From: Plasmopara viticola
Lineage: Eukaryota; Oomycota; Peronosporomycetes; Peronosporales; Peronosporaceae
Direction: 5' to 3'
Assembly (NCBI GenBank): GCA_001695595.3
Contig: MBPM02000003.1
Location: 372,001-436,000 of the forward strand
Length of the DNA stretch: 64,000 nt
Shown: piece after piece, positions 44,630-55,825 of the stretch
Position numbering within the stretch: position 1 is the first letter of the stretch
How the letters are laid out: the number at the start of each line of letters is the position of its first letter
Position numbers and translations under genes: made by a program
The notes under the pieces: generated by a model
What the model was told of the DNA's origin: nothing
The model's input: only the letters and a program-made list of their open reading frames with translations
The model's database searches: none

Positions 44630-47625
44630 TTAAGCTGGCATGTTGTAGCACACACTAGCTTTCTCAACTGGAATGAACCTATCAGCTACCCCATTACTGA
44701 AAGCGCTATCTGCAGTCTCCATTTTGTCAACCTTGTCGGATTTAGTTCGCGAACAAGACGATGAAAGACATGCATAGCTACTATTGCGGTATTCCTCGAC
44801 CTTTTTTCGGGCTACCTACAACATGAATCCAGAACATTAAAAATTAGATATGCCGGTCCAACTTCACTCCCCAAGCGTACCGTGGCCTCGCGCTCCATGC
44901 GTGATCGTTCTAGTGTCATCCGTTCCAGAGCTGTGCGAAGTTCACGCTCTTGTCGAAAAAATTGCTGCTGTTTCGAAAGCGCCGCTGTGAGTTGAGCACT
45001 CAACTCCGACACCTTTCGGTCGCTATCGTCGCATGCATGTTCCTGCTCCAGTAGTAACTCTTTTGCATCACTTAAATCACTGCTGAGCTGCTGAATTTGC
45101 AGAGAGAAAACAGAGCAGCGAGCATTTGTTTCTTGTTGGCATTTGTCGGCACGCGTTCTTTCTTCTTTCAAAGTTTGCAACCTTCGTTTGAGATTCTCAA
45201 CTTCTGCAACGAGGCGCACTTCGCTCCGTTCCCGCTCGCTACGAAAATTGCTCAAAGCTGAAGCCGCCTCTTTCTTCGCCAAGGTTAACTTGTACTCCAA
45301 CTCAGCAGTCTGAGCTTTTAAATCTCGATTCTGCTGATGCAAGATCTCAAACTCGCTGTTGAATCGGTTGGCACAATCTGCCTTGACCTTTTTCAATTGA
45401 TCGTTTAGTAGCTGGACTTTGCGGTATTGCTCTTCGCTTTCGTCTTTCGCTTCACGTGCTTCAGTGCGACGCATTTCCAATTCGCGCTCCAACGAGCTTA
45501 TTCGTTCCTAAATAATTAATTGAGCAATGCCATCATGAGCATGTACTGACTTTTAGACATTGACCAAAATACATGCTCGCACGCTTAACGCTTGTCCTCG
45601 ATCACGAGACTCAGAGCGCAATTTTGTTAGCGCGTCCTCCTTCAATCGAATCTTTTCAAGATATTCGGCTTCCAATTGACTTGACTGCATCACACAAAAC
45701 AATCAGAGTCAGAACTAATTTGAGCAATAGCTCCAACACGATACCGTATCGCGAGCTTCTTCTGCTGTTGCAGCACGTTCAGTAAGATGCCGTAGTTTTT
45801 TCTAATCACATCAAGCCCATTAATGCGCTTGTCGGCGCTGCTAGACGCTGATATCAAACATTCTATGTACCTCAAATGAAGCACTTGTGTCTTTGGACCG
45901 ACGAATCGCGTCAGAAAGCTTCTTGTCAACTTCCTTCTGGCTTCTAACCGCCACTTCTACTTTTAAGCGTAGATCAATGAGCTCAGCACTCAAAGTCCTA
46001 ATTTCTTGCTCTCGACTGCTTAAAGTTGCCTCGTGTTTGCGAACAAGTGTACTCAGACTCTCCTCGTTGGTTTTGATATACTCTGCACCTTGTTGTCGAA
46101 GCCGTTCAAGTAGACGCGTTATTTCCCGTCGGCTATGCAGCTCACGAGCAGCCACCTATTCAGATAAACACGACACATTCAGACATCCTTCGCCAGCAGA
46201 TCCAATATTGCAGTCCCCAACCTCTTCTTTTTCCAAAATTGCTTCTTCAACTTTTGTTTTGCACTTGATTTCCAGCTACAAAAACAACGTTTTAGTTGCA
46301 TCCCTTCAATGAAACAAACACGCTTACCTCAGCCACTGCCTCCTCCCGCGCACAGTATTGCGTCAGCTGCTTCTCCATGCTGTTCAAAACGTTCAACATG
46401 CCTTCACAATCCTGTCGAACGGCATCCAATTCCGATTGTAAGCCATTGCTTCGCTCTTGCAAGTCGTCGACGGTTTTATCCTTCGTTTCAAGCGCATCTG
46501 TAAGCTCACGCAAGCGCACACAAACGTTTTGATATCGTGTTGAAAAGGCTTCATCCTTGCGCTCACTGCCTCGTTTCATCTTCTCCACCATGTCGTTTAA
46601 TTCTTCGATTTTACCCTCCAACTCGCCGCGCTCTTTCCGTGCTGCATCCATCTGTGTCATTACAGACTCTTTAGCACTCTCTAATTGTGCAACCGAAGCT
46701 GCATGACGCTGCAATTGCCGTTCACAATGCATCTTTTCACTTCGTATCTGCGAACAAGCGTCACGCAGCTCCTGCAGCGCTACCGTGGCTTCGTCAAAAT
46801 TCTGCCCCATAATCTGCAGCTGTTGGTCTTTATCTGTGAGCTCTGTCTTCATAGCACCAAGCTCATTATCCTGAAGAGACACTTGCTCCATCAGCATGTT
46901 GTTTTCTGCCATCAGCACGTCAACGCGCTCGTTTAGCTCTTGCAAATACTCACTATTCTCCTCTACGTGCATCAATTCATTTAATTGCATCCCCTTCGTG
47001 CTGTTTTGCGTACGCAGCAACAACTTTTCTCCTGCTACTTCCAGCTGTCTAAAATCACGTCTTTGAGGTAAGTCACTATATCTATACTCGAAATCTGTTT
47101 AAAGCTTCTTACTGCTTCAATGTCGTGTTTTCCTTGGCATAGTCTTCAGCCCGCGCTGTCACTCGATCCACTGCTTTCTTGTTATCTAACAGTGCAGTTT
47201 CCTAAAAAAATCAAACAATTTATCTTAGTGCTGTGCTAAGAAGATCCCACAAACCGCCTTACCAGTTCCTGAATTTTAAGGTCGTAAGCCTGTAGCAGTG
47301 GATTTGTGTAGTCGGAGGCCGTCAACCAGGGTGCCAGACGCTCATGTGGCTCACTACCGCTCTCTGTTACTTCTGCAATCGTTTTTAGTCGATCCAATTC
47401 GCCATAACGCTGCAGTAGACTGCGTAGCTGCACTAACAATCGCTCAGAGTAAGCTCGTAAAAAGTCTCTCTCTTCCGTGAGTCGCGCACTTTCCACACAG
47501 CAACCAGAGGCACAGGGTATAGTAATCGTATTGACAGTCGGAAGAGGCTTCATCTGCTGCTGTGGTGAACCTTGAGCCTGCAGACGGCGTGATCGCTCTG
47601 CTTGAGGACCTTCATCGCAGTCCAT
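44630..47625 (-). CDS. Coiled-coil protein, CEP89-like
   Basis: Nine exons (47625-47263, 47201-47113, 47048-46328, 46275-46222, 46155-45871, 45801-45745, 45684-45583, 45507-44863, 44815-44630) join in phase to about 833 residues. After a short N-terminal region (residues 40-120, containing APWLTASDYTNPLLQAYD) nearly everything is heptad-rich coiled coil with Glu, Gln, Lys, Arg and Leu. The N-terminal block and length recall CEP89, a distal-appendage protein of centrioles and basal bodies, but this rests on memory of the pattern and is tentative. The last intron is only 47 bp with a weak donor (GTTGGA); without it the protein would end 24 residues further at 44812. Confidence 0.7.
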
Positions 47626-47760
47626 TCTACTGATTAAAGTTGGCGTCTTTTCGGGCTATAACTGTGTAAACACCTTAAATAAGGTCTCTTAACAGTAATC
47701 ATCCCTGTTGAAAAAAGTATTAACGTATCGTGTTTGATTCGCTTCCAAGTGATCGCCAAA
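47626..47760. promoter_or_regulatory. Shared divergent promoter region, 135 bp
   Basis: The start codons of the coiled-coil gene (minus) and FARSB (plus) are only 135 bp apart, so both promoters and both 5' leaders must fit here. No TATA box is evident. Initiator positions cannot be read with confidence. Confidence 0.5.
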
Positions 47761-49729
47761 ATGCCGACAGTAGGGGTAAAACGTGACGAGCTATTCGCGG
47801 CCTTGGGCCAGACATACACCGATGAAGAATTTGATGTGCTATGCTTCGAGTTTGGCATCGAATTGGACGACGTGACGAGCGAGAAACAGCTTAAACAGCG
47901 CGAGACCATGGGCCAATCAAAAGACCATTCAGCCCACTCGGACGCTGTGCTCTATAAGATCGACGTGCCCGCCAATCGGTACGACCTGCTCTGTGTTGAG
48001 GGCATTGCACGTGCACTACGTATCTTCTTGGAAAAGGAGCGCCCACCCGTCTATACGCTGACACCTCGAGCCGAGAACGCGCACCACATCACAGTCAAGT
48101 CGAACACTAAGGTATGTCGTGCAATTCATTGAGAAATTCAATAGAGCAACTTAAAGCAATTTGTTGCAGCTGGTGCGTCCGTACATCGTGTCAGCCGTGC
48201 TGCGTGACGTGCAGTTCACGGAAGACCGGTACGATAGCTTCATTGACCTACAGGACAAGCTCCATCAAAACATTTGTCGCCGCCGTACGCTTGTAGCTAT
48301 TGGCACGCACGACTTGGACACAGTTCAAGGGCCTTTTACCTATAATGTACGAATATTGAATTAAATGACCTTCATTCGTACACTCGCGTTGACACTGTGC
48401 TGCTTATTGTAGGCGCTACCCCCTAAAGAGATTAAGTTCACGCCGCTGTGTCAGCATAAAGAGTTTGAAGCTAAAGAGCTATTGGATTTCTACCGTACCA
48501 ACCCAGAAGTCAAGCACATTAAGCCATACACGGACATAATCTACGACTCGACCGTATATCCAGTTGTCATGGACAAGAACGACGTGGTCTTGTCATTACC
48601 GCCCATCATTAACGGCAATCACTCTAAGATTTCACTCGACACGAAAAATGTCTTTATAGAGTGTACAGCTACGGACATTACCAAAGCCAAGGTCGTGCTT
48701 AACACAATGATTGCTATGTTCTCTGAATACTGTGCCAAACCATTCACTTTGGAGCCGGTACAGATCGATTACGAGGATCAGACGGTAAATGAGAACGAGC
48801 TGACGCCCGATCTCAGCAAACGCTCGGTTGAGGTGCAGATCAAGGACATACATTCCATGCTTTTTGGAAAGAATGAACCTATCAACCTTGACGTTGATCG
48901 AATCTGCAAACTTTGCAATAAGATGCAGCTGGACGCCAAGCCTTCAGGCAATGGAAAGACCATTATTGCAGAAGTCCCTATTACACGGTCGGACATTCTG
49001 CACCCCGTAGATGTTATTGAGGACATAGGTATCGCGTATGGCTTCAACAACATCCCGTTGACGATACCTCAGACGCAAACTATCGGTATGGCACAACCTC
49101 TTAACAAGCTGGGCGACCTTCTTCGCGATGAAATCAGCCGTGCCGGCTACATCGAGCTGCTGACCCATGGCCTATGCTCTCATAAGGAAAATTTCGAGTA
49201 TCTTAACCGCGGAGACGATGGCCATTCGGCTGTTGTGCTGTCCAATCCAGCCACTGTTGAGTTTGAAGTTGTCCGGACGTCGATGCTACCAGGTGTATTG
49301 AAAACAATTCAGAACAACAAGGCCATGTCGATCAAGGAGGGATTAAAGCTGTTCGAGATCTCGGACGTTGTCGTGATTGATGACAACACGGACGTTGGCG
49401 CCAAGAATGTGCGTCGTATCTGTGCCGCGTACACCGGACCAACCGATGGGTTTGAGATCATCCATGGTCTTGTGGATCGCATTATGCAGTTGATGGGGTT
49501 TCCGTTCGAACTAGAAATGCCTGTTGGCACGAAGGAATACTACACTGTCACACCCGCGGAAGAACGTACCTACTTTTCAGGCCGTTGTGCGCACCTGACA
49601 TTGCAGAAGCAGGATGCTGAACCTCTGCGTCTCGGTACATTTGGAGTGTTGAACCCGGAAGTTTTGAAGAATTTCGACTTGGTTAACCCCACTTCCGTTT
49701 TGGAAATGGATTTAGAGCCTCTTGTTTAA
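47761..49729 (+). CDS. FARSB: Phenylalanyl-tRNA synthetase beta subunit, cytosolic
   Basis: Three exons (47761-48111, 48170-48346, 48413-49729), all phase 0, give 614 residues, close to the eukaryotic beta subunit (about 590). Recognisable blocks are [16 protein letters not shown] at the start, [22 protein letters not shown], the B3/B4 editing region with IICDSTVYPV-like sequence, [21 protein letters not shown], and a class II-like C-terminal part ending in LEMDLEPLV. With the alpha subunit it forms a heterotetramer that charges tRNA-Phe and edits misacylated Tyr-tRNA-Phe. The ATG chosen fits family N-termini. Confidence 0.95.
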
Positions 49730-50015
49730 GCTCGACAAGCTTCACTACTGCAATAGAAGAACGACACACACGATGCGTAAAAATATAAAGATCGCACGGG
49801 TCAAGTTGACAGCCAGTCTTTCGTTGAGTGTAGCAGAACGAGCATGGAGAGTAGATAATTTGCCAATCAACGCTTACACGTGCACTATGCACGATTGTAT
49901 TGATGTATTTGTGTGTTGGAGGTAAGATTTATTTATACGCAGGCAGTGGCATCATCGCGAAAATAGATTTGAGGAAGGTTTCACTATCAGGACAACAGAA
50001 TTCCCGTTCTTAACC

Positions 50016-50658
50016 ATGGCCATGGGCGGTGACATGTTGGATCATCAATTGGCTTTGCTGGCTGACGCCATTAGCGTGAGCAACCCGACCACTTTTGGAC
50101 AAACCGTTAAATGGTAGGATTTGCGGTAGTACCGAAGGCTGCGAGAGAAATTATTGATATTTTGGTGCTTTGGCTCTGAACTACTCTAGGCGCACTACAC
50201 AAAAGAACGCAGAGCTCATGGCAAAGCAAGAACATGACTTTGCCAAGACACTACCCCAGCGATTTGTGCTGACGGAGCTACGAAATGCTGACGATACATT
50301 TGCACTCGTAGCTGCTGCTGCGAAGAACCCGACGCGGACACTACACTCTAGTCTTTTGATCAATGCAGATAACTGTAGCAGCGCAAAGCGTCCAGGCGAT
50401 AGTTTGCTCAAAGGGGAACAAGTGGCATTGTCAACTCGCGTACCGATCGCGAAACGAAGTCACATGGAAGGTATTTTACGTGGGATTCCTGGTGGCTCTG
50501 AGCAGATTCGTACTGTTCAGCAGCGCGCATTTGTTCATGACAACGAAATGGATAGGATGAATCGCGACAAAGACACGAGTTATCACCGTAAGCGCGATGC
50601 GTATTCTGATTATGTGGAGGCTCGCGCACGCTTTAGCAAGATGCATAGCGTTAAGTAG
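50016..50658 (+). CDS. Hypothetical protein, 188 residues
   Basis: Two exons (50016-50113, 50190-50658) are joined in phase 2 by a GT-AG intron (donor GTAGGA, acceptor CTCTAG). The product is hydrophilic and mostly helical, with an N-terminal MLDHQLALLADAIS segment, a middle block RVPIAKRSHMEGILRGIPGG and a basic C-terminus. No signal peptide, membrane segment or known domain is seen. The consistent splice phase and normal amino-acid composition support a real gene. Function unknown. Confidence 0.65.
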
Positions 50659-51137
50659 AAGACGCCAATGTGCCTAATTGCCAGAGATAAGTAAAATCAA
50701 TTTGGCATAAACAAGCAAGTGTTGCAGTAACACTCGAGCGTGCCAACGGATGCGTCGACGAGAAATCTACTCACTGTCGCTTGGAATTTTAAATAGGAGA
50801 GGCTAAAAAGTTAGAAAGCCTTATACATTCCATATCTCAATTAGCAAGCAGAACCTTCATGGTATTGTATTCCACGTTCACCTGCTCTTGACCTTTCCAG
50901 TATTAAAGGACCGTTCCATTCGTACGCAACCGACAATTTATTCCCAGAAATTGGATATGCGCTACTGGTTCATCCTTCCGCTTTTGAATTTTCATGTTGA
51001 TTCTCACCACATTTCCGCTAATCTATTTCGACCGATTGACCATTCTCCTGCACTGACTTAAATAATTTTCGTGATTGCGTTATCAACATTTTTCACGTTT
51101 CAAAGTGTATCATTTATCCACAAAAGTGAAAATTTTC
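50659..51137. other. Intergenic between convergent genes, 479 bp
   Basis: No coding sequence or repeat recognised. It lies between two gene 3' ends and probably holds untranslated regions. Confidence 0.45.
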
Positions 51138-53620
51138 TCATTTGTCCTCTACTTTTAAAAGCTCTGAATTATAGCTTTCCCTTTCATCAAACTCAGATTT
51201 GTGCTGGTCGGACTCTTCATGCTGTTGCTCGGCTTTAACAGCCAGACCATTTTCCAAATGTTCGCCAGCTTCCCTAAGATTGTGCTCCGTCGGCCCTTCT
51301 TCGACAACAGGCACCACACTACACAGTGTCACCAACGACTCAATATGCTCTAACTAATAACAATATATTCACAAAATGATAATAGCTTCAAACTAATCTC
51401 ATTCACATTTCAACTCACCTGCACTTGAGCATCCGAGAGAGCGGCTTCAAGGTAGCTCCTATGTTCTGCTGCAGCTTGCGCTTCACGAGAGCTAATAAAT
51501 AACGACTTCTTTAGATCATTTCGCCCTTTGTCACGTTTCTTCTTCAAGCTCTTCTTCTTTGTCGGTTTAGTCACATTCTTGGTTCGTGGTACAATGCATC
51601 TTGGCGAATTCCTGCATTTGTCCCTTCCACGTATCTTTAGTACGATGCTGTAAGGACTCGCACTTTTTTTCTTTTCAAGCTGAAGCTCTGTAATCGCATC
51701 ATCGTTTGCACCGAATGGTTGACTCTGTCCAATTTGAGAGCTGTATCCCAGTGCAGCAAGACGATGATGTGAGTGTACCTTCGGAAGTCGATCCATCATA
51801 TGCCTAAAAGCATAGCTTCCACAATTTGCCATGTCGTTTTGCTGATGAAGAGATTCGCCGTTTTCAGTGCTAAGCGGGATATAAGAAGCAACATGTTCGA
51901 TTAGCTTACATGCATCGATTCGAGGAGGCAGTTGTGGTGTCATCGGCAAAGAATGAAGCATACGGCGAGGTCCTGACTGAAGCTTTGGAGGTTGACCCTC
52001 GTCACTCATAACAGGTTTCCATGCCGACGCAGGAGGCTTCGATCGACGCCCTATAGTGTGAGGTCCTCGTGTCAACAAATTGCCTAGACTATTGGTCAGC
52101 AGTTGAAGCTTTGATGGAAACTCGTCTAAATACTTAGATTTTTCGCGAACGGGGCGTAAGAGAGCCGGGGCACTAGCACTCAATCGGATACCAAGAGCAT
52201 TAGCTTCAAGTGTAGCGGTGGCGTAATCTGCATACACGAGGCAGCAATGCTCGCAGACTCCGACCGTTTTGTGCAAAAATATTGGGTCTTGGCGGTAATG
52301 AGAAAAGTCCTCAGGACGAAGCGTTGGGTGCACGTACCGAATTACGGGAGGTATCACCATCTCGCGCATTTGCCACTGCTTCCATTTACGACTTGCATTA
52401 GTCAAGCTATCATCATCGCTGCTTGGGCTCGTCATCTTCAAGTAACGGCAGATGCCAAACCCAACACCGCCGCCTTGCTGCACAACTTGCGCATTTGGGG
52501 GCCACTCGAGATCTAATCGCTTGTCGTCCTCAACGCCATTATTAAGAAACTTTAGCACTTGTTGAAAATGAGCTAACACAGCTTTGTACGTCGTCGGCAA
52601 GAGTGCATGCTGATCTACCACCTGGGCGCAACTTGCACAACGCGTCTGTCCCAAACAAATTTCGTCATCTTCCTTGAAACTTATCGAAGAACTTCGTAAA
52701 TGTGAGCGAGCATTCGAAGCCTGAGCAAAAGCACAAGTCGCAACTTTTGCGTCGCCGACGATGTCGAGTGGGCAAATAATTGCTTTTTCATTCGTAAATC
52801 CCGATGCGATGGCAGTCACTGGTGGCTGCAAACGCAGTGAAGAGCTCCATAACAACCACAATCGATCATCCGCATCTACCTGAAGACGCAAGACCATTCG
52901 AACAATTCTAATTTTATGGTAGGAAACGCGAGTGACGTGGTCAACGACTTGCTCACAAAGCTGTTGCACCATTCCGGGTAGTATGGAGCCTCGAACTGGA
53001 TCGGGTCGACTATGAGATTCAACACCATTCCCCTCTTCAAATGTGACACCACGTTCATAAACACTAAATCGACCGTCGTGAATCGCATGCACGTTTTCTC
53101 GCCTCTCTAGCAAGCACAACTTGGGTGACCAGATCGCACGAAGTGTTGAATTTCTAGCTCCTTTTGAAAATGTAAACTGCTGCAGTATACCCGCTGCGTG
53201 TTGTGTTTTAGATTGCAAAATATCTGATCGTTTAAACAAGAAATCGTGGAGTGCCTCCGCGTCTAAGTACTCAATGACAGGGCTACCCGTTTCCATTTTT
53301 GGGAGCTGTAAGTAATAAGCCACGATGTCCTCTTTGGTCTTTCGCTTAGTAAATGATTGTTCGATGCATGCTGCAGTGATATTTACTCGATTTTTTCGTT
53401 TAATGCGTCCACACTTGCGACTTGTAAAGTACCAAGCCACAGGCTGCAAACCACGATAGATCACCGTTGGTGGTACTCTCACCTGCAGACTACGTCCAAA
53501 ATCATCGGTTGACCACAAGTATTGAAACAGGTTTTCCACCAGACCATCCCCTTCGAGTGGCAATGCGGTCGCCATGCTTAGAATACAGCGTCTAAAAACG
53601 AATTGGACGTTTTGAGCCAT
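51138..53620 (-). CDS. Large protein of unknown function, 805 residues
   Basis: A long exon (53620-51419) is followed by a GTGAGT donor, a 65-bp intron with a TTATTAG acceptor and a terminal exon (51353-51138), in phase 0. The N-terminal half appears folded: it contains HKIRIVRMVLRLQVDADDRLWLLW, a beta-strand-like block, and two CxxC/CxxCC pairs (about residues 318-321 and 456-460) that might bind metal. The C-terminal third is Lys-, Ser- and Pro-rich and probably disordered, ending in an acidic Glu-rich tail. No signal peptide or membrane segment. I do not recognise a family; an 805-codon frame with good splice sites is surely a gene. Confidence 0.8.
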
Positions 53621-54913
53621 TCTTGTTCTGCGCTATTTCAAGGTTACAGTTGATAACCATGACTTACATTAATTAGACGTAACAAGAAGGTATCGACATA
53701 GCGAGGCTATTGTCGACGCTTTATAGTGCTCGAATATGTATACCCACAGCTGAAATTACTGCAGCGAGTGCTTCAAATGCGGTTATCCGTCATGAGTGTT
53801 GCGCATTACACGCTCGTGCTAATTGCTTCCAACAACTCGAAAAAAATAAGGAAAATGCATCGAAAACTTAGAGTTGGCTATTTTTTCGGATTTATGTGAA
53901 TGATCGAGCTGAGCTCGAGTAATATCAATTACTTTAGCTTAGCTCGCATTTATTGTAGCCAAACATGGATCAAAAGCCTTCAGCTCGTTCTCAGACCTAG
54001 CACGAGACAAGAGCGACAAGTAATTGAATGCTAAAATTTTTGGTTTTTACAACTGTGGCTGATCTCTTAGCAATCATTCAAAGTTACTGGTCTAAAGCCG
54101 ACTGGAAGCAGTACTGGATGATGTTGAAATTGCCTGCACAATTTGCTTCACTACCATTTTTCGTATCCTGGTCATGATTATTCAGTTGAGGCAACAGACT
54201 TATGAGGTTCGGTTTATGTTTGAAATAATAACATCACCTTCATAGACTCACAAAAGCTTTGATGTCACGCTCGCGTGCAATACGAATAAACAGTAGAGTA
54301 CCTCTTGATGCGTTGAATAATTTATTACACGAGCCTATCCTTCTTTAAGCTCGCTAGGAGAAACGCGGGTGTACTTTTTAGCCATTGTAGACTTTACGCA
54401 TGCGCTGGAGATACCTGAAAATCGCAAATACCCTACAAAGAACGCGAATCAAGCTCTACACTGCAGTGTCTGCGAAGAGAAAGAGCGCTTCGACTTCAGA
54501 GCTACTAAGATGCTGTCCACAATTAAGATGCTATTATTGCTGGCGGCTATACTACAAAGATAGCTGCTAAAAAAAACAACGTCAGTCTTCAGTTTTTCTC
54601 GCAACTACCGACAATGCACACGCGCACTATTGGCGACAAATTCACTCTTAAAGCACTAGGCGATATTCAATAACTTGCAGCTGGTTGTGAAGTATGAAAA
54701 GCTGCGGGGTGTTTAGTGTGTTGTACATTGCGCTTTGGGTGAGGAGAGGTGCTTCCACATCAAAAAAGTATGACGTTAGTGAAAAGCGAAACTGGCATTG
54801 ATCTATGAATGCTTGAATCGTCGCGATCTAGACATACAAATTCTTTGTTGTGCCGTGTTGCGCCTGTTACGTGTTTCCAGAAAATAGCAGTGCCATCGAT
54901 TAGAGGTGCAAGG
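53621..54913. other. Intergenic, 1.3 kb, no gene seen
   Basis: It lies between two divergent genes. No coding exon is supported; AT-rich with short random frames. Confidence 0.45.
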
Positions 54914-55602
54914 ATGGGTAATATCTGTGCCTGCTGCAAGTTTAGTCGAGGAGGGTATGACGCCATGAGCAGCAAAAAGGACGCTTGGTTTGATCAAGAC
55001 TCTGTACCGCTTGTAACTGCGAAGTATGATCTAAATGAGATTGGATCGAATGAAGCCGATGGTCTTTTAAGAGACAGGTATTGATACGCTCGCCTCGACC
55101 GTCAAGCGCATCAGGTAAAGATACTGACAGGACTTACAGTCAACCGTCGCATCGATTACAGCAGCAACATGAGCACCAAGAAAGGCATCACCACAAGCAC
55201 AAGGTCAAGGCGACTTCGATGGATTCTAGCAGCTGCTTCAACCAATTTGAGCATTGCGATAAACGGCCACGTCCCGAGTGCCACAACGGACATCGTCACG
55301 TGCGCAAAGCAGATGACAATGACTGGAGGAATGCTAGATCCACATCACTCGAGGTGCAGGATAGCACTCGAGAATTGCGGTCGCTGCCGTCACCAAAAAG
55401 ACCACCCCGGATTTCTCAGGATGAGGCATCTTTTGCAAATGATGAAGTTGGAAGTGTCGACTCGTTTCACGGCTCAACGCGATCGCATCGATCGTCATCA
55501 AATGGATCGTTGTCGCCAAAAGTATCCTCGAAAAGTACCTCTCCGCAAAAGAAATTACGCTACGGCCGGAAACAATACCGAGCGGACGCCAATCGCAAGT
55601 AG
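54914..55602 (+). CDS. Small basic protein with predicted myristoyl/palmitoyl anchor
   Basis: Two exons (54914-55077, 55140-55602) join in phase 2 to 208 residues. The N-terminus MGNICACC has a glycine at position 2 in a good N-myristoylation context and cysteines at 5, 7 and 8 suited to palmitoylation, so a peripheral membrane anchor is likely. The rest is low-complexity: a Gln/His-rich segment, then Ser/Arg/Lys-rich sequence with many possible phosphorylation sites. No enzymatic domain. The intron is inferred because the frames on either side of 55,078 differ and only this splice joins them. A signalling scaffold at the plasma or flagellar membrane is a guess. Confidence 0.6.
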
Positions 55603-55825
55603 TCACCCCAAACATTTTGTTACACAATGTACGGAACCCGCAAACATTGTTTGCCCATCAATTCTGTTCTTCGCATTTGTTTATCTCTATAACTCGCTTC
55701 AGTGACCAAATAGGTACCTCACACCGGGCAATTATACAACTACAACATGCGCAACTCTCCGGGTGCTAAGCACTATGAACGAATACTAGGGTTGAAATAG
55801 ACATGCTTTAACACGATTTACCTTA

